The position numbers and the translations under genes were made by a program. Below the pieces are notes generated by a model. That model ran no database searches. It was given only the letters and a program-made list of their open reading frames with translations, and was not told the DNA's origin. Shown piece by piece: positions 1 to 8,300 of a stretch of 8,920 nt of DNA. Source of the DNA: Halieaceae bacterium UBA3479 (GTDB lineage Bacteria > Pseudomonadota > Gammaproteobacteria > Pseudomonadales > Halieaceae); the NCBI GenBank assembly GCA_002377985.1, contig DFQW01000121.1, positions 16,300 through 25,219 on the forward strand, given 5' to 3'. Position 1 is the stretch's first letter. Each line of letters opens with the position of its first letter.

Positions 1-31
1 GGTCAGTGGTCAGCGCTAGCAGTATCAGCAA

Positions 32-97
32 TCTCGATTCCATTTTGTGACAGTGACTTTGCATTTTCGTGACAGTAATGTTGCAAATTTATGACAG
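32..97 (-). promoter_or_regulatory. Pho-box-type array, about six 11-bp units
   Basis: On the plus strand TGACAG occurs at 48, 70 and 92, exactly 22 bp apart. Between them TTGCA occurs at 59 and 81, also 22 bp apart. The region therefore parses into 11-bp units (87-97, 76-86, 65-75, 54-64, 43-53 and a weak 32-42). Read on the minus strand the strong units are CTGTCATAAAT, CTGTCACGAAA and CTGTCACAAAA. This matches the established PhoB half-site (CTGTCAT plus a 4-bp A/T-rich spacer, repeated every 11 bp). In the E. coli orientation it would fire leftward; a -10-like GATACT lies on the minus strand at 26-21, about 9 nt beyond the last weak unit. It also sits 64 bp upstream of the rightward hydrolase start, so it may serve either side or both. 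Another OmpR-family regulator could also use 11-bp direct repeats. Confidence 0.72.
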
Positions 98-102
98 CGG
101 CA

Positions 103-129
103 GCGGGGCGATAGCTGTACACTCCCCGC
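103..129 (+). promoter_or_regulatory. Hydrolase leader with inverted repeat and weak -10
   Basis: GCGGGG (103-108) and CCCCGC (124-129) form a perfect 6-bp inverted repeat with a 15-nt loop. The loop contains TACACT (118-123), which matches four of six -10 bases and is the best rightward -10 candidate for the hydrolase. If ATGACA (91-96) is taken as -35, the spacing of 21 nt is too long for an ordinary sigma-70 promoter, so activator help would be needed. It may be an operator, an mRNA hairpin or coincidence. Confidence 0.3.
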
Positions 130-161
130 CCTGTTCCAGCGCGTTATCAGGAGACCAACCC

Positions 162-1637
162 GTGGCACTCGCTGCGCCAACAGAGCGTGACCCAGCGCAC
201 CAGCGCGCCGCAAAGGCGCGGCGACCCAGACGGCTAACTATGCTGATCATCTTGGCTGTAGGCACCCTTGTATTGCTGCGCGCGGCGATCTTTGTTGCGG
301 ATGCAGGACTCATCGGCGCCGGCTACGCCGCCAAGCAGATCTGCTCTGGCGTTTTCGTCGCGCGACTGCCCGAGCGCTTTGTGGTGGATAACGACGTACT
401 CCCGAGACTCGCTACCGTGGGCCCAATGGCGGCGCTATTGGATTACGCGGTAGACCCCCTACAGCGTCGCGTTTCCGCGACCCTGTTGGGTCAACGGGTT
501 ATCGCGCAGTTCGAACCCAGCTTTGGCTGTACGTTATTCGATGAAGAAAACGATGAGCAACAATCTACGACTCACTCCCCCTCGGATGCACCCCCAGAAA
601 AGTCGCGCGTTCACCTAACGTCCACTCCGCCGCAGCCCGCGGCAACGCAAGATCGTACGCCACCTTTGATAGGGTCGAGCGATACCACATCAAAACTCGA
701 TGCTGCGCTCGATGCGGCGTTTGCCGAACCTTTCGAGGGTGGAAGGAATACCCTGGCGGTGGTGGTGATGCATCAAGGGAAGCTGGTTGCCGAGCGCTAC
801 CAAGCGCCGGTCTCCGTCATGACGCCTATGCAGGGCTGGTCGATGAATAAAAGCCTGATGGCGACTTTTATCGGGCACCAGATCGACGCGGGCAGGATGA
901 GCCTGGATGACTCTGTGTCAGAGGCGCTAAACACTGCGGGTGCTGAAGCATCCCTCATCAGCCTGGTGAGCCCCGATCTTACGCTGGGGCACTTACTGTC
1001 TATGACCTCGGGCTTTGACTTCGCCGAGCGCTACTTCCCCGGGGATGATGTCACCGACATGCTCTACCGCCAGCCGGGCATGTGGTTGTCGGCACCGGCG
1101 ACCGGACACGCGCGCGCGCCCGGAGAGCAATTTTCGTACTCGAGTGGCGACATCAATACCGCTTCACTCATGTGGCACCAGTCACTGCGGGGCCAGCGCT
1201 ATACCGATTGGTTGGCAGATACCTTTGTTGCTCCATTGGGTCTGCAGGAGATTGTGTTGGAGCCAGACGCCAGCGGGGTCCAGGTGGGCTCCAGCTATGC
1301 GTACCTGACCGCCCGTGATTGGGCGCTGATGGGGCAGCTCTGGCTCGATGCATGGCACGGTCGCAGCGCGCTTATCAGTCAGGCCTGGCAAAAACGGGCG
1401 GTCACCCCGGGCACGGCCAATCAAGGCGAAATTTATGGGCTCGGGTTTTGGCTCAATACCCACCAGCGGCGTTTTCCCGACGCACCTGAAAGCACCTTTA
1501 ATGCCGGAGGCAACTCCGGGCAATTCGTGGTGGTGATTCCGGAGCGGGAGCTGGTGATTGTGCGCCTCGGACTCACACTCAATGAGTCTCGAGCCGATAT
1601 GAATGTTTTGCTGGCTGATGTGCTGGCGGCGCTCTAG
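162..1637 (+). CDS. Membrane-anchored serine hydrolase, class C beta-lactamase / penicillin-binding-protein-like
   Basis: A 491-residue protein of the serine beta-lactamase-like (Pfam Beta-lactamase, class C/CubicO-type) superfamily. Start: GTG at 162 has AGGAG at 149-153 with an 8-nt spacer. Earlier in-frame starts (GTG 69, ATG 78) lie inside the Pho-type array, and ATG 240 has no ribosome site. From GTG 162, a basic N-terminus (AKARRPRR) precedes one membrane helix at about residues 27-48, predicting cytoplasmic N-terminus and periplasmic catalytic domain. A conserved-looking segment with two cysteines (Cys61, Cys123) follows, then a Pro/Ser/Asp-rich linker (about 127-174). The catalytic domain carries the Ser-x-x-Lys motif SMNK (227-230, nucleophile Ser227), YSSG (326-329) in place of Tyr-x-Asn, and NAGGNSG (447-453) at the Lys-Thr-Gly position. 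Such enzymes hydrolyse esters, amides or peptides; the substrate cannot be told here, and beta-lactam resistance should not be assumed. A broken paralog lies at 8739-8909. Confidence 0.88.
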   Translation: MALAAPTERDPAHQRAAKARRPRRLTMLIILAVGTLVLLRAAIFVADAGLIGAGYAAKQICSGVFVARLPERFVVDNDVLPRLATVGPMAALLDYAVDPLQRRVSATLLGQRVIAQFEPSFGCTLFDEENDEQQSTTHSPSDAPPEKSRVHLTSTPPQPAATQDRTPPLIGSSDTTSKLDAALDAAFAEPFEGGRNTLAVVVMHQGKLVAERYQAPVSVMTPMQGWSMNKSLMATFIGHQIDAGRMSLDDSVSEALNTAGAEASLISLVSPDLTLGHLLSMTSGFDFAERYFPGDDVTDMLYRQPGMWLSAPATGHARAPGEQFSYSSGDINTASLMWHQSLRGQRYTDWLADTFVAPLGLQEIVLEPDASGVQVGSSYAYLTARDWALMGQLWLDAWHGRSALISQAWQKRAVTPGTANQGEIYGLGFWLNTHQRRFPDAPESTFNAGGNSGQFVVVIPERELVIVRLGLTLNESRADMNVLLADVLAAL

Positions 1638-1885
1638 CGAAGAGTCTAACCATACCGGCGATCGAAAAGCGGCTTACAACAATCGCTGACCGTTTGTAAT
1701 GACGGCACAAACTCACCCGGCCCAAGTGGCCATGCGACGTAACGAACCCTCCTGACACTCCACCGCTGGGTCTATAAGCGCCTGCACTGACCGGTCATAC
1801 CACTTCCCGGCTGACAATCGCTCCTCACAGCTGCGGCCAAAAATTCTATCTTTTTGTTTTTATTGCTTTTTCAATTGGCAATTTA
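1638..1885. other. Gene-free spacer after the hydrolase
   Basis: I see no credible coding frame, tRNA or strong terminator here. The right end (about 1845-1885) is AT-rich, with a T-rich run at 1851-1870 on the plus strand. It is preceded only by a weak imperfect stem (GGCTG and CAGCT), so it is at best a poor terminator for the hydrolase. Short minus-strand frames with good ribosome sites, for example after AGGAGG at about 1750, close after a few codons. Confidence 0.5.
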
Positions 1886-1962
1886 AAATGTTTCATTTAT
1901 GTGACTGTTTTGTTGCATTTATGTTTCAATAAGATGACAGAAAAAAGTCATTTTGATGACAG
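1886..1962 (-). promoter_or_regulatory. Pho-box-type array, seven tandem 11-bp units
   Basis: The 77 bp divide without remainder into seven 11-bp units. On the plus strand they are AAATGTTTCAT, TTATGTGACTG, TTTTGTTGCAT, TTATGTTTCAA, TAAGATGACAG, AAAAAAGTCAT and TTTGATGACAG. On the minus strand the best read CTGTCATCAAA and CTGTCATCTTA, the PhoB consensus. CATTTATGT recurs exactly 22 bp apart (1894 and 1916), and TGACAG recurs 22 bp apart (1935 and 1957). The array ends 91 bp before the small exported protein gene, its only plausible downstream target. In E. coli orientation, however, it points left towards the hydrolase 3' end. No convincing rightward -10 is visible. Confidence 0.72.
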
Positions 1963-1963
1963 C

Positions 1964-1989
1964 GTTGCTGTCCACCCCATGCCAGCAAC
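1964..1989. repeat. Perfect 7-bp inverted repeat in leader
   Basis: GTTGCTG (1964-1970) and CAGCAAC (1983-1989) are perfect inverted copies separated by 12 nt. They begin 1 nt after the last Pho-type unit. The repeat could be an operator or an mRNA hairpin near the transcript start; no T-run follows, so it is not a terminator. Confidence 0.4.
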
Positions 1990-2026
1990 CAAACGTTGCA
2001 TTGGCAAACCGCTGTGAAGCGACAAC

Positions 2027-2046
2027 GCGCCGCGAGGCGCAAGGAG
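2027..2046 (+). promoter_or_regulatory. GNRA-type hairpin abutting Shine-Dalgarno
   Basis: GCGCC (2027-2031) pairs perfectly with GGCGC (2036-2040) around a GCGA tetraloop (a GNRA loop). The ribosome site AAGGAG (2041-2046) begins at the very next base, with a 7-nt spacer to ATG 2054. The stem leaves the ribosome site single-stranded, so it more likely stabilises the mRNA or keeps the site open than represses it. Function is inferred. Confidence 0.4.
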
Positions 2047-2053
2047 AAGAAGC

Positions 2054-2404
2054 ATGAAAAACAAGAAAGCGCTGCGTTCAACTCTCATTGCTATCGGTAC
2101 CGCTATGGCAGCCAGCCTTATTGCAGGCCCGACCATGGCAGAGCTCAATCAGGAGTGCCTGTTTACCGGCGAGATCATTCAAAAACAGGCCGATACCCTA
2201 CTGCAAATTCGATTCACTGGTATCGACGATGGCGAGAACGCCCGCTGCCACGCAAAGCGCCGCGGCTCGCGATTGAAGGTGCAATTCAAGGCCTCTGACG
2301 ATATTCAGGCACTGCCCGAAGGTTCAGAAGTCCTGTATCGGTATCAAGAACTCAAAGACGGCGACACGACGTGGGAGCTGTTATCAGCGAAGACCCCCGT
2401 CTGA
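2054..2404 (+). CDS. Small exported protein of unknown function, two cysteines
   Basis: A 116-residue protein; I do not recognise the family. ATG 2054 has a strong AAGGAG site 7 nt upstream. Residues 1-29 form a classical Sec signal peptide: a basic start (MKNKKALR), a hydrophobic core and a PTMA cleavage motif, predicting cleavage before Glu30. The 87-residue mature protein has two cysteines (Cys35, Cys65) that could form one disulfide in the periplasm. Alternating segments (LQIRF, LKVQF, EVLYRYQEL, TWELL) suggest a small beta-rich fold, possibly a compact barrel. It has no lipobox or further membrane segment, so a soluble periplasmic or secreted protein is expected. It is monocistronic: the 7-unit Pho-type array lies upstream and an intrinsic terminator begins 19 bp after its stop. 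A role in phosphate-starvation physiology is inferred only from context. Confidence 0.85.
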   Translation: MKNKKALRSTLIAIGTAMAASLIAGPTMAELNQECLFTGEIIQKQADTLLQIRFTGIDDGENARCHAKRRGSRLKVQFKASDDIQALPEGSEVLYRYQELKDGDTTWELLSAKTPV

Positions 2405-2423
2405 TCACGACTTACCGATTTAT

Positions 2424-2453
2424 AAAAAAAGCCCGCGTACTGCGGGCTTTTTT
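2424..2453. terminator. Bidirectional rho-independent terminator
   Basis: GCCCGC (2431-2436) and GCGGGC (2442-2447) form a perfect 6-bp stem around a 5-nt loop, flanked by an A-run (2424-2430) and a T-run (2448-2453). The stem can extend through A-T pairs. It works in both directions, ending the rightward small-protein transcript and the leftward receptor-lipoprotein operon, whose last stop codon is at 2522-2524. Confidence 0.92.
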
Positions 2454-2521
2454 CGTTCGGCGATGCACTAGAGGGAACGCCACAGCGTCACCTCCGGGGT
2501 GCCGTCACCATGCCGGCCATC

Positions 2522-5323
2522 TCACAAGGATCCGGAAACCGTCCAGCCCGCCCACCAGGGGTCGGTGCCATCAGGGTTAACCGCACCGATGTAGTCGGTG
2601 GAATCCAGATAGTCGCCATCCGCCACCGACTCAGGGTACGCACCGTTGATCGCGTCCCAATCGAGCGGAGCAAGGCCAGAGGCCTCGGGCGCCTGCGAGC
2701 TGAGCAATGCGTCCAGTTGGGCGTCTGTCTCAGTCACGGTCGATGCGTCAAAGGTGCCAACATTCGAGAGACTCCCGTGCACACCGGCCCCCTGACCGCA
2801 GTCCTGGATCCAGTTGTTGATGACCAGCGCGGTACCTACCAACGCTTCAGAGCCGGAACCATCGACGTTGATGCAGGTATCCACAGCGGTCTCTGAAGAA
2901 TCCGCCACAGTGACTACCGTATTGTGGAAGAAGCCGCCAGACCGCTTCTTGAAGTTCAGGCTATAGGTCGCGCGATCTGCCACCTTGTCATTGATGATTG
3001 TGACGTTGGCCAGCGTCGGCTTCGACAAGAAACCGTCGGAAGAACCCTCGGTATCCATCTCAAAGGCTTCACCTTTCGAAGCACCCTGCTTAACGATGAT
3101 GTACTGCAGGTTACCCTGGTAGCCTTCATCCCAATCCACGGAGTCGTCGTTGTTGTTGGTGAAGACACCGTGCTTCACGTTAACGTTACCGCCGTAGAAC
3201 TCGATGCCGTCGTCTGAGTTGCCGTGCACCTGGATGTAATCCATCTCGGTACCACGACCGACGCTCACCAGCGAGATACCGTTGATCTCGTTACCGGTGG
3301 AGAACTCGTATCCACCCTCGGCCACCACCACATAGTTCAACACACCGCTGCTGTCCTCGGGGTCGTAACCACCGGCGAAACCTGATTCGCCCTCGGAGTC
3401 GATATCACAGTAGCTGCCGCCTTCAGCACATTCATTATGAGGTGCGAAGCCGTGCATGATCAGACCGCCCCACTCACCGGATCCGTCGAGGCCTTCGTCG
3501 TCAGAAGAGAAGACGATCGGCGCTGACTTGGTACCCTTGGCCACGAGTTTGCTGCCGCGAGTAATCACCAGGTTGGCGAACGTTCCTGTCTTACCGTAAA
3601 CGTTAACACCTGCTTCGATCGTCAAGGTGACGTTGCGCACCGAAGAGCCATCGGACAAGGTGCCGTCTCCGTTGGTTTCGAGCTGGCCATTTCCGTTACC
3701 CACCGTGACGCGACCCTCCATCAGGTAGTCAACGCCGGCGGTCAACGTCATATCGGTCGATACCGTCGGGGGCAACAAGCAAAGCCCAGTTTCCAATTCA
3801 TCAGTACCCGTTGGACAGGACGCCTCAGGCAACGTGGGATTGCCCACGGAACCTGCCACGGTCCAGCCCGCCCACCACACATCGCTGCCGTCAGGATTGA
3901 CGGCGCCAATGTAGCTGGTTGCGTCGAGGTAGCTGGCATCGGCCACTGACTCGGAGAAGGCGCTGTTCACCGCATCCCAGTCGATCGCGCTCAACAGCAC
4001 CGCCTCAGGTGCTTGTGACGCGAAATTGTTGTCTAACTGAGCCGCGACCGCGTTGATCGTGCCATTGTCGAGACCCGACACATTAGCAAGCGTGCCCTGG
4101 TCGCCAGAGCCTGAGGCGCAGTCTTGAATCCAATTGTTCAGTACCAATGCCTCGCCCACCAAAGCTTGTGAGCCCGAGCCATCGACATTCACGCAGGTTG
4201 AAAGAGAGGTTTCAGAGTCTGGTGATACCGTCACCACCGTATTGTGGAAGAAACCACCAGAGCGCTTCTTAAAGTTCAGACTGTAGTCCGCGCGATCTGC
4301 CACCTTCTCCGCCACGACCGTCACGTTCGCCAGTGTCGGCTTAGACAGGAAGCCATCAGATGAACCTTCAGTGTCCATCTCAAATGCTTCGCCCTTCGAC
4401 GCGCCCTGCTTGACGATGATGTACTGCAGGTTGCCCTGGTAACCTTCGTCCCAGTCGACAGAGTCATCGTTGTTGTTGGTAAACACGCCGTGCTTGAGGT
4501 TGACGTTACCGCCGTAAAATTCGATGCCGTCATCGGAGTTGCCATGCACCTGGATGTAATCCATCTCGGTGCCGCGGCCGACACCCACCAGCGAAATGCC
4601 GTTGATCTCATTGCCGGTAGAGAACTCGTAACCGCCTTCAGCGACGACCACGTAGCGGAGCACGCCGCTGCTGTCGTCAGCGTCGTAACCTCCGGCGAAA
4701 CCCGATTCACCCTCGGAATCGATGTCGCAGTAACTGCCGCCAACCGCGCATTCGTTGTGAGGCGCGTAGCCGTGGATGATCAGGCCGCCCCACTCGCCGG
4801 AGCCGTCGTAGCCGGCATCATCGGAAGAGAACACAATGGGCGCATCCGCCGTGCCCATTGCCATAATCTTGCTACCGCGCGTGATCAACAGGTTGGCGAA
4901 AGTGCCTGTCTCACCAAACACTTCAACTCCTGCTTCGATCGTCAGCGTCGCAGCCTGTACCGCACTACCGTCATCCAGCGTGCCGTCGCCGTTAGTTTCC
5001 AGCTGGCCGTTGCCGTTGCCAACCGTAACCCGGCCCGTCATCAGGTAACTGACACCCGATTTGAGGGTCATGTCGCTGGAGATTGTGGCGGGAAGCTCAC
5101 AAAGTCCTTCACTGACTTCGGTCGTACCCTCAGGACAGGTTTCGGGCGTCTCGCCGCCCGTATCACCGCCGCCGGAATCCCCACCACCGGAACCGCCGTC
5201 GCTGCCGCCGCCGTTATTCGAGGGGGCTTCAATATTGATCGTGGTGCTGTCATCCCCTGAGCACGCGCCCAAGATTGTCAGCATGAGGAAGGTGAGGAAC
5301 ATCTTAGCTGCTTGTCGCATCAT
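2522..5323 (-). CDS. Lipoprotein with two tandem 440-residue predicted beta-helix domains
   Basis: A 933-residue lipoprotein. ATG 5323 is preferred: it has GAGG 10 nt upstream, while the longer frame opens at a TTG (5347) without ribosome site. The signal peptide ends in lipobox L-G-A-C at Cys21. Ser at +2 predicts outer-membrane sorting by the E. coli Lol rule. A Gly/Ser/Asp-rich tether (about 33-62) leads to two homologous units, residues 63-502 and 503-933, aligning without any gap and about four-fifths identical. Short repeating rungs rich in Asn, Asp and Gly (GRGTEMDYIQVHG, SDDGIEFYGG, NNNDDSVDWDEGY) suggest a right-handed parallel beta-helix, perhaps calcium-binding. Six cysteines per unit (63, 75, 192, 199, 377, 402) recur in the second copy, suggesting three disulfides each. 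The gene starts 38 bp after the receptor stop, so the two are an operon. Likely role: surface or periplasmic capture of the receptor's ligand, inferred from pairing. No catalytic motif is evident. Confidence 0.86.
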   Translation of the reverse strand: MMRQAAKMFLTFLMLTILGACSGDDSTTINIEAPSNNGGGSDGGSGGGDSGGGDTGGETPETCPEGTTEVSEGLCELPATISSDMTLKSGVSYLMTGRVTVGNGNGQLETNGDGTLDDGSAVQAATLTIEAGVEVFGETGTFANLLITRGSKIMAMGTADAPIVFSSDDAGYDGSGEWGGLIIHGYAPHNECAVGGSYCDIDSEGESGFAGGYDADDSSGVLRYVVVAEGGYEFSTGNEINGISLVGVGRGTEMDYIQVHGNSDDGIEFYGGNVNLKHGVFTNNNDDSVDWDEGYQGNLQYIIVKQGASKGEAFEMDTEGSSDGFLSKPTLANVTVVAEKVADRADYSLNFKKRSGGFFHNTVVTVSPDSETSLSTCVNVDGSGSQALVGEALVLNNWIQDCASGSGDQGTLANVSGLDNGTINAVAAQLDNNFASQAPEAVLLSAIDWDAVNSAFSESVADASYLDATSYIGAVNPDGSDVWWAGWTVAGSVGNPTLPEASCPTGTDELETGLCLLPPTVSTDMTLTAGVDYLMEGRVTVGNGNGQLETNGDGTLSDGSSVRNVTLTIEAGVNVYGKTGTFANLVITRGSKLVAKGTKSAPIVFSSDDEGLDGSGEWGGLIMHGFAPHNECAEGGSYCDIDSEGESGFAGGYDPEDSSGVLNYVVVAEGGYEFSTGNEINGISLVSVGRGTEMDYIQVHGNSDDGIEFYGGNVNVKHGVFTNNNDDSVDWDEGYQGNLQYIIVKQGASKGEAFEMDTEGSSDGFLSKPTLANVTIINDKVADRATYSLNFKKRSGGFFHNTVVTVADSSETAVDTCINVDGSGSEALVGTALVINNWIQDCGQGAGVHGSLSNVGTFDASTVTETDAQLDALLSSQAPEASGLAPLDWDAINGAYPESVADGDYLDSTDYIGAVNPDGTDPWWAGWTVSGSL
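2525..3817 (-). repeat. Second (C-terminal) copy of internal 1320-bp duplication
   Basis: This segment encodes lipoprotein residues 503-933 and repeats 3845-5137 at a constant offset of 1320 bp. Anchor strings confirm the offset at several points (for example 2541 with 3861, 2921 with 4241, 3101 with 4421, 3721 with 5041), so no insertion or deletion separates the copies. Confidence 0.93.
3818..5137 (-). repeat. First (N-terminal) copy of internal 1320-bp duplication
   Basis: This segment encodes lipoprotein residues 63-502. The block at 4319-4654 encodes 112 residues that differ from the second copy (2999-3334) at only two positions, while many silent DNA differences separate them. The duplication is therefore not recent, and both copies remain under protein-level constraint. 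Confidence 0.93.
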
Positions 5324-5361
5324 GGTTTTGCTGCCTCGCAAGAGCAATGAAAGGAAATTGG

Positions 5362-8300
5362 TTAGAACTGCCAGTCAAGACCTACCTGAATGGTCGGTCC
5401 TCGGTTATAGATCTGGAAAACTTGTCCGCCCTGTGAGTATTCCACCTCGTCGTCGAGCAAATTCTCCAGCTTTGCTTTCAGCGTTAACGTGTTGGAGATA
5501 TCGAAGCGATAGACAATGTTGAGGTCCAGCCTGGGCTCTAGAAAAACATCCGGCTGACCCGACACGCCCACATCAGCGATAGATTGACCATTCTGGTTCA
5601 GCAAAACGGTGAGCTGATGCCCAGCGCTGATATTGTCATAGCCCAAAATCAGGTTGGCGGTGTATTCCGGCTGCCCCTGAAGGGCGCGCGCATCCTGATT
5701 TCTGGCGGTGACCTCAGACTCAATAATTGCGGCATTGAAAGATACGAATACGGTCTGGTCGTACCCCTCGCCCAGAGCGAACTCAAAGCGACCGTCTACC
5801 TCGATGCCGTAGAGCTCCGCTGAATCAGAGTTTTGGAAGGTTCTCGAATTACCTGCCGTACCAGATGCCGCCTGAACAACCCGTTCAATTGGCTTGTCCA
5901 TATCTTTGTAGAACACCGCTACCGACAGGCTGTCGACCTCAGAGAGATACCACTCCCAGCGCAAATCGGCATTGATAATGTCTGAAATCTCGAGGAAAGG
6001 ATTACCTCGGACTCGGAAGTTAAATTCGTTGTCGTAAAAGGTTGCGTTCGCCGCCTCTTTAAAATCAGGGCGAGCGACGGTTTGCGAGACCGCAAACCGC
6101 AGCTGGTGTTCTTCACTAAGAAACCAGTTCACGCCCAAGCTGGGCAAAAAACTGTCCTCGTCGATGACGGATTGCACGGCACCCTGTGCACCCTGTAAAG
6201 AAAATGTGTTCGTCGTTTGCTCGTAGGCCTCGTAGCGACCTCCAAGAATCACCTGCCATACAGAGTCAAAAGTATGGTCGTACATCAGGTAAGCGCTGTT
6301 GTACTCGAGCTCCGCATCGTAACTGTCCGATGCCAGGGTCTTGTCAACGAATACGAGGCCAGTGTTCGGGCTGCTGGAGATACCACCCTCACTACCCGAA
6401 TCGCAGGCAGCGTTAGCGGAGGTCCCGTCACAGGTATACACCACATCTGAGACCAACAAATTTCCCGTGCGAAGCAGATCGTCCCGAACCTGATTAACGT
6501 TGAAACCGTAGGTGGCGCTGTCTGAATCACGCTCGCGGTAAATCAACTGAAAACCAGCCTTAAGCTGGCCAAAACTGGCACCGGCGTCGTAGACATCCCA
6601 CGTCAGATCAGCCGAGACGTCGAAATTGTCGTCCACCAATTCGTCATAGCGACGGATGATGGTTCCGGGCTCCAGAATGAAGCCCCTAAACAGTGAGGAC
6701 TGCTGATCATTTGCCTTTTGGAAGTCGTAAGCGGCCTTAAGACCTGCCGGATCCGTGGCACTCTGAGTCGCCGTGAAGTCGTATTCGCGGCGATCAGGCG
6801 CGTAACGATCCGCCTGACTGACTGTGGCCTGCCACTCCAAAAACAAAGACCCTACATCATCGAGGAAATGTGAACCCAGTACCTGAGTAGACAAGTACTG
6901 ACGCTCTTCCCACTGGATGGTCTGCCGCATGAGGGCCTGAAACTCATCGCCTTCTTGCCCGATCGAACGCTCCAGTTGACTCTCAGTCACGCGGGAGGCG
7001 ACCGTATTCCACTCGAAAGTGCTGTCACCAACGTTCCAGCCGATCGAAATCAAACCATTCGCCTCGATCGTGTTGGTGTACTGGCGGTATAGAAAGTTGT
7101 CCGCGATTTCACCCTGAGATTCGTAGGTATAACGCTCGCCGTCTTCGCGCTTACTCCATTTATTGGAGTAGTTCACCGCCGCGTATACGCCAAGCTCGGA
7201 GTTGTCCAGCAGGAAAAGATCGCCATAGGTAGCGCCCACTTTGGCATCGGGCGTCGCGGATTCGAAATCGGGATCGAAGCCATCTTTAATGAGGATAGCG
7301 CCCACCCTGCGCAGTTCGCCCGCGGTGTACTCATCGAGAGCAAATGATTCACCGGTTTGGCTGTCGATTGCTACACCGGAACTCAGAAAATCGGATATGA
7401 CGGACAGCGCCGGGTCTTCATTGCGCGTACCATCGTCCCAACCGATCGCGTCGAAATCGCCGTCGAGCGGATCAACGAAGACCGTGTCACCAGTCAGGTC
7501 AGTCGTGTAACCGCCCTGTAAACTCAAACCTAGGACTCGGTCGTCAGGAAATGTTTTGGTGTTGATCACCAAATTGCCGCCGGTCGACTCACCCGGCATG
7601 TACGGCAGAAAGGTCTTTTTGATGTCCAGCTGGCTCACAAAGTTCGATGGAAACAAATCCAGCGGCACAGTCCGTTTTGAGGGGTTTGTAGAGGGCATGG
7701 TCGCGTTATTGAGCGTGGAGGACACGTAGCGGCCACCCAGTCCCCGAATGAATACGTACTTGTCGTCTTGCACCGAAATGCCCGGAACACGCACCACCGA
7801 CGCGGCTACATCAGAGTCCGCAAAACGGGTAAGTAACTCAACACCGATGGTGTCTAAGATGCTGGCAGAATCGCGCTCGCTGACCTCTAGCCCCGCAGGG
7901 TCGAAACTCGCGACGACGAATACCTCCTCAATATCAGGCGCGCCGATCTGCATAGCCTCGCCCTCTTCATCGATGACCACTGATACTGATCGGGTAAGGC
8001 CACCGACCACACGAAAGTTTGCAGTCTGTTCGGCAACCTGCGTTCGATATCGTCCGCGGGGCAAAGTGACCGTGGCCAACCCCGACGCATCAGTTACCAG
8101 CGAGAGCCCGGAACCCGCTATGTAAATCGACTCATCGGCAACTGGCTCACCACTCTGCTCCACGATGATGTTCAGGGTGCCTTCAGCCACCGCCCTGCGG
8201 TCAGCAACGCTCTCAGATTGCGAGTACACATCAACCAAAATGGACGAATCGTCCAATCGCGCCACCACATCCACTAACTGCCCTACGGCCGCACTGAAAC

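Noticed and set aside
1..43. Minus-strand ATG at 43 opening a hydrophobic MESRLLILLALTTD-like start
   Set aside because: It begins inside the repeat array, has no ribosome site, lies upstream of the likely leftward -10, and only 14 codons are visible.
69..161. Longer hydrolase start at GTG 69 or ATG 78
   Set aside because: Both codons lie inside the Pho-type repeats and lack a ribosome site; GTG 162 has AGGAG at good spacing and gives a normal N-terminal anchor.
1851..1873. T-rich run as hydrolase terminator
   Set aside because: The preceding stem is short and imperfect, and the run is interrupted; too weak to call.
1890..1910. CRP-like TGTGA sites in the arrays
   Set aside because: No TCACA partner lies at the palindromic spacing; the pattern is direct repeats every 11 bp, not an inverted repeat.
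2510..2896. 128-codon plus-strand open frame
   Set aside because: It is a shadow of the lipoprotein gene on the opposite strand.
2525..5137. Two separate genes or an assembly duplication in the lipoprotein
   Set aside because: One continuous frame spans both copies, and they differ by many silent and coding changes, so this is a true internal duplication.
4490..5260. 256-codon plus-strand open frame
   Set aside because: It is antisense to the lipoprotein gene, with composition explained by the high-GC reverse frame and no ribosome site or family resemblance.
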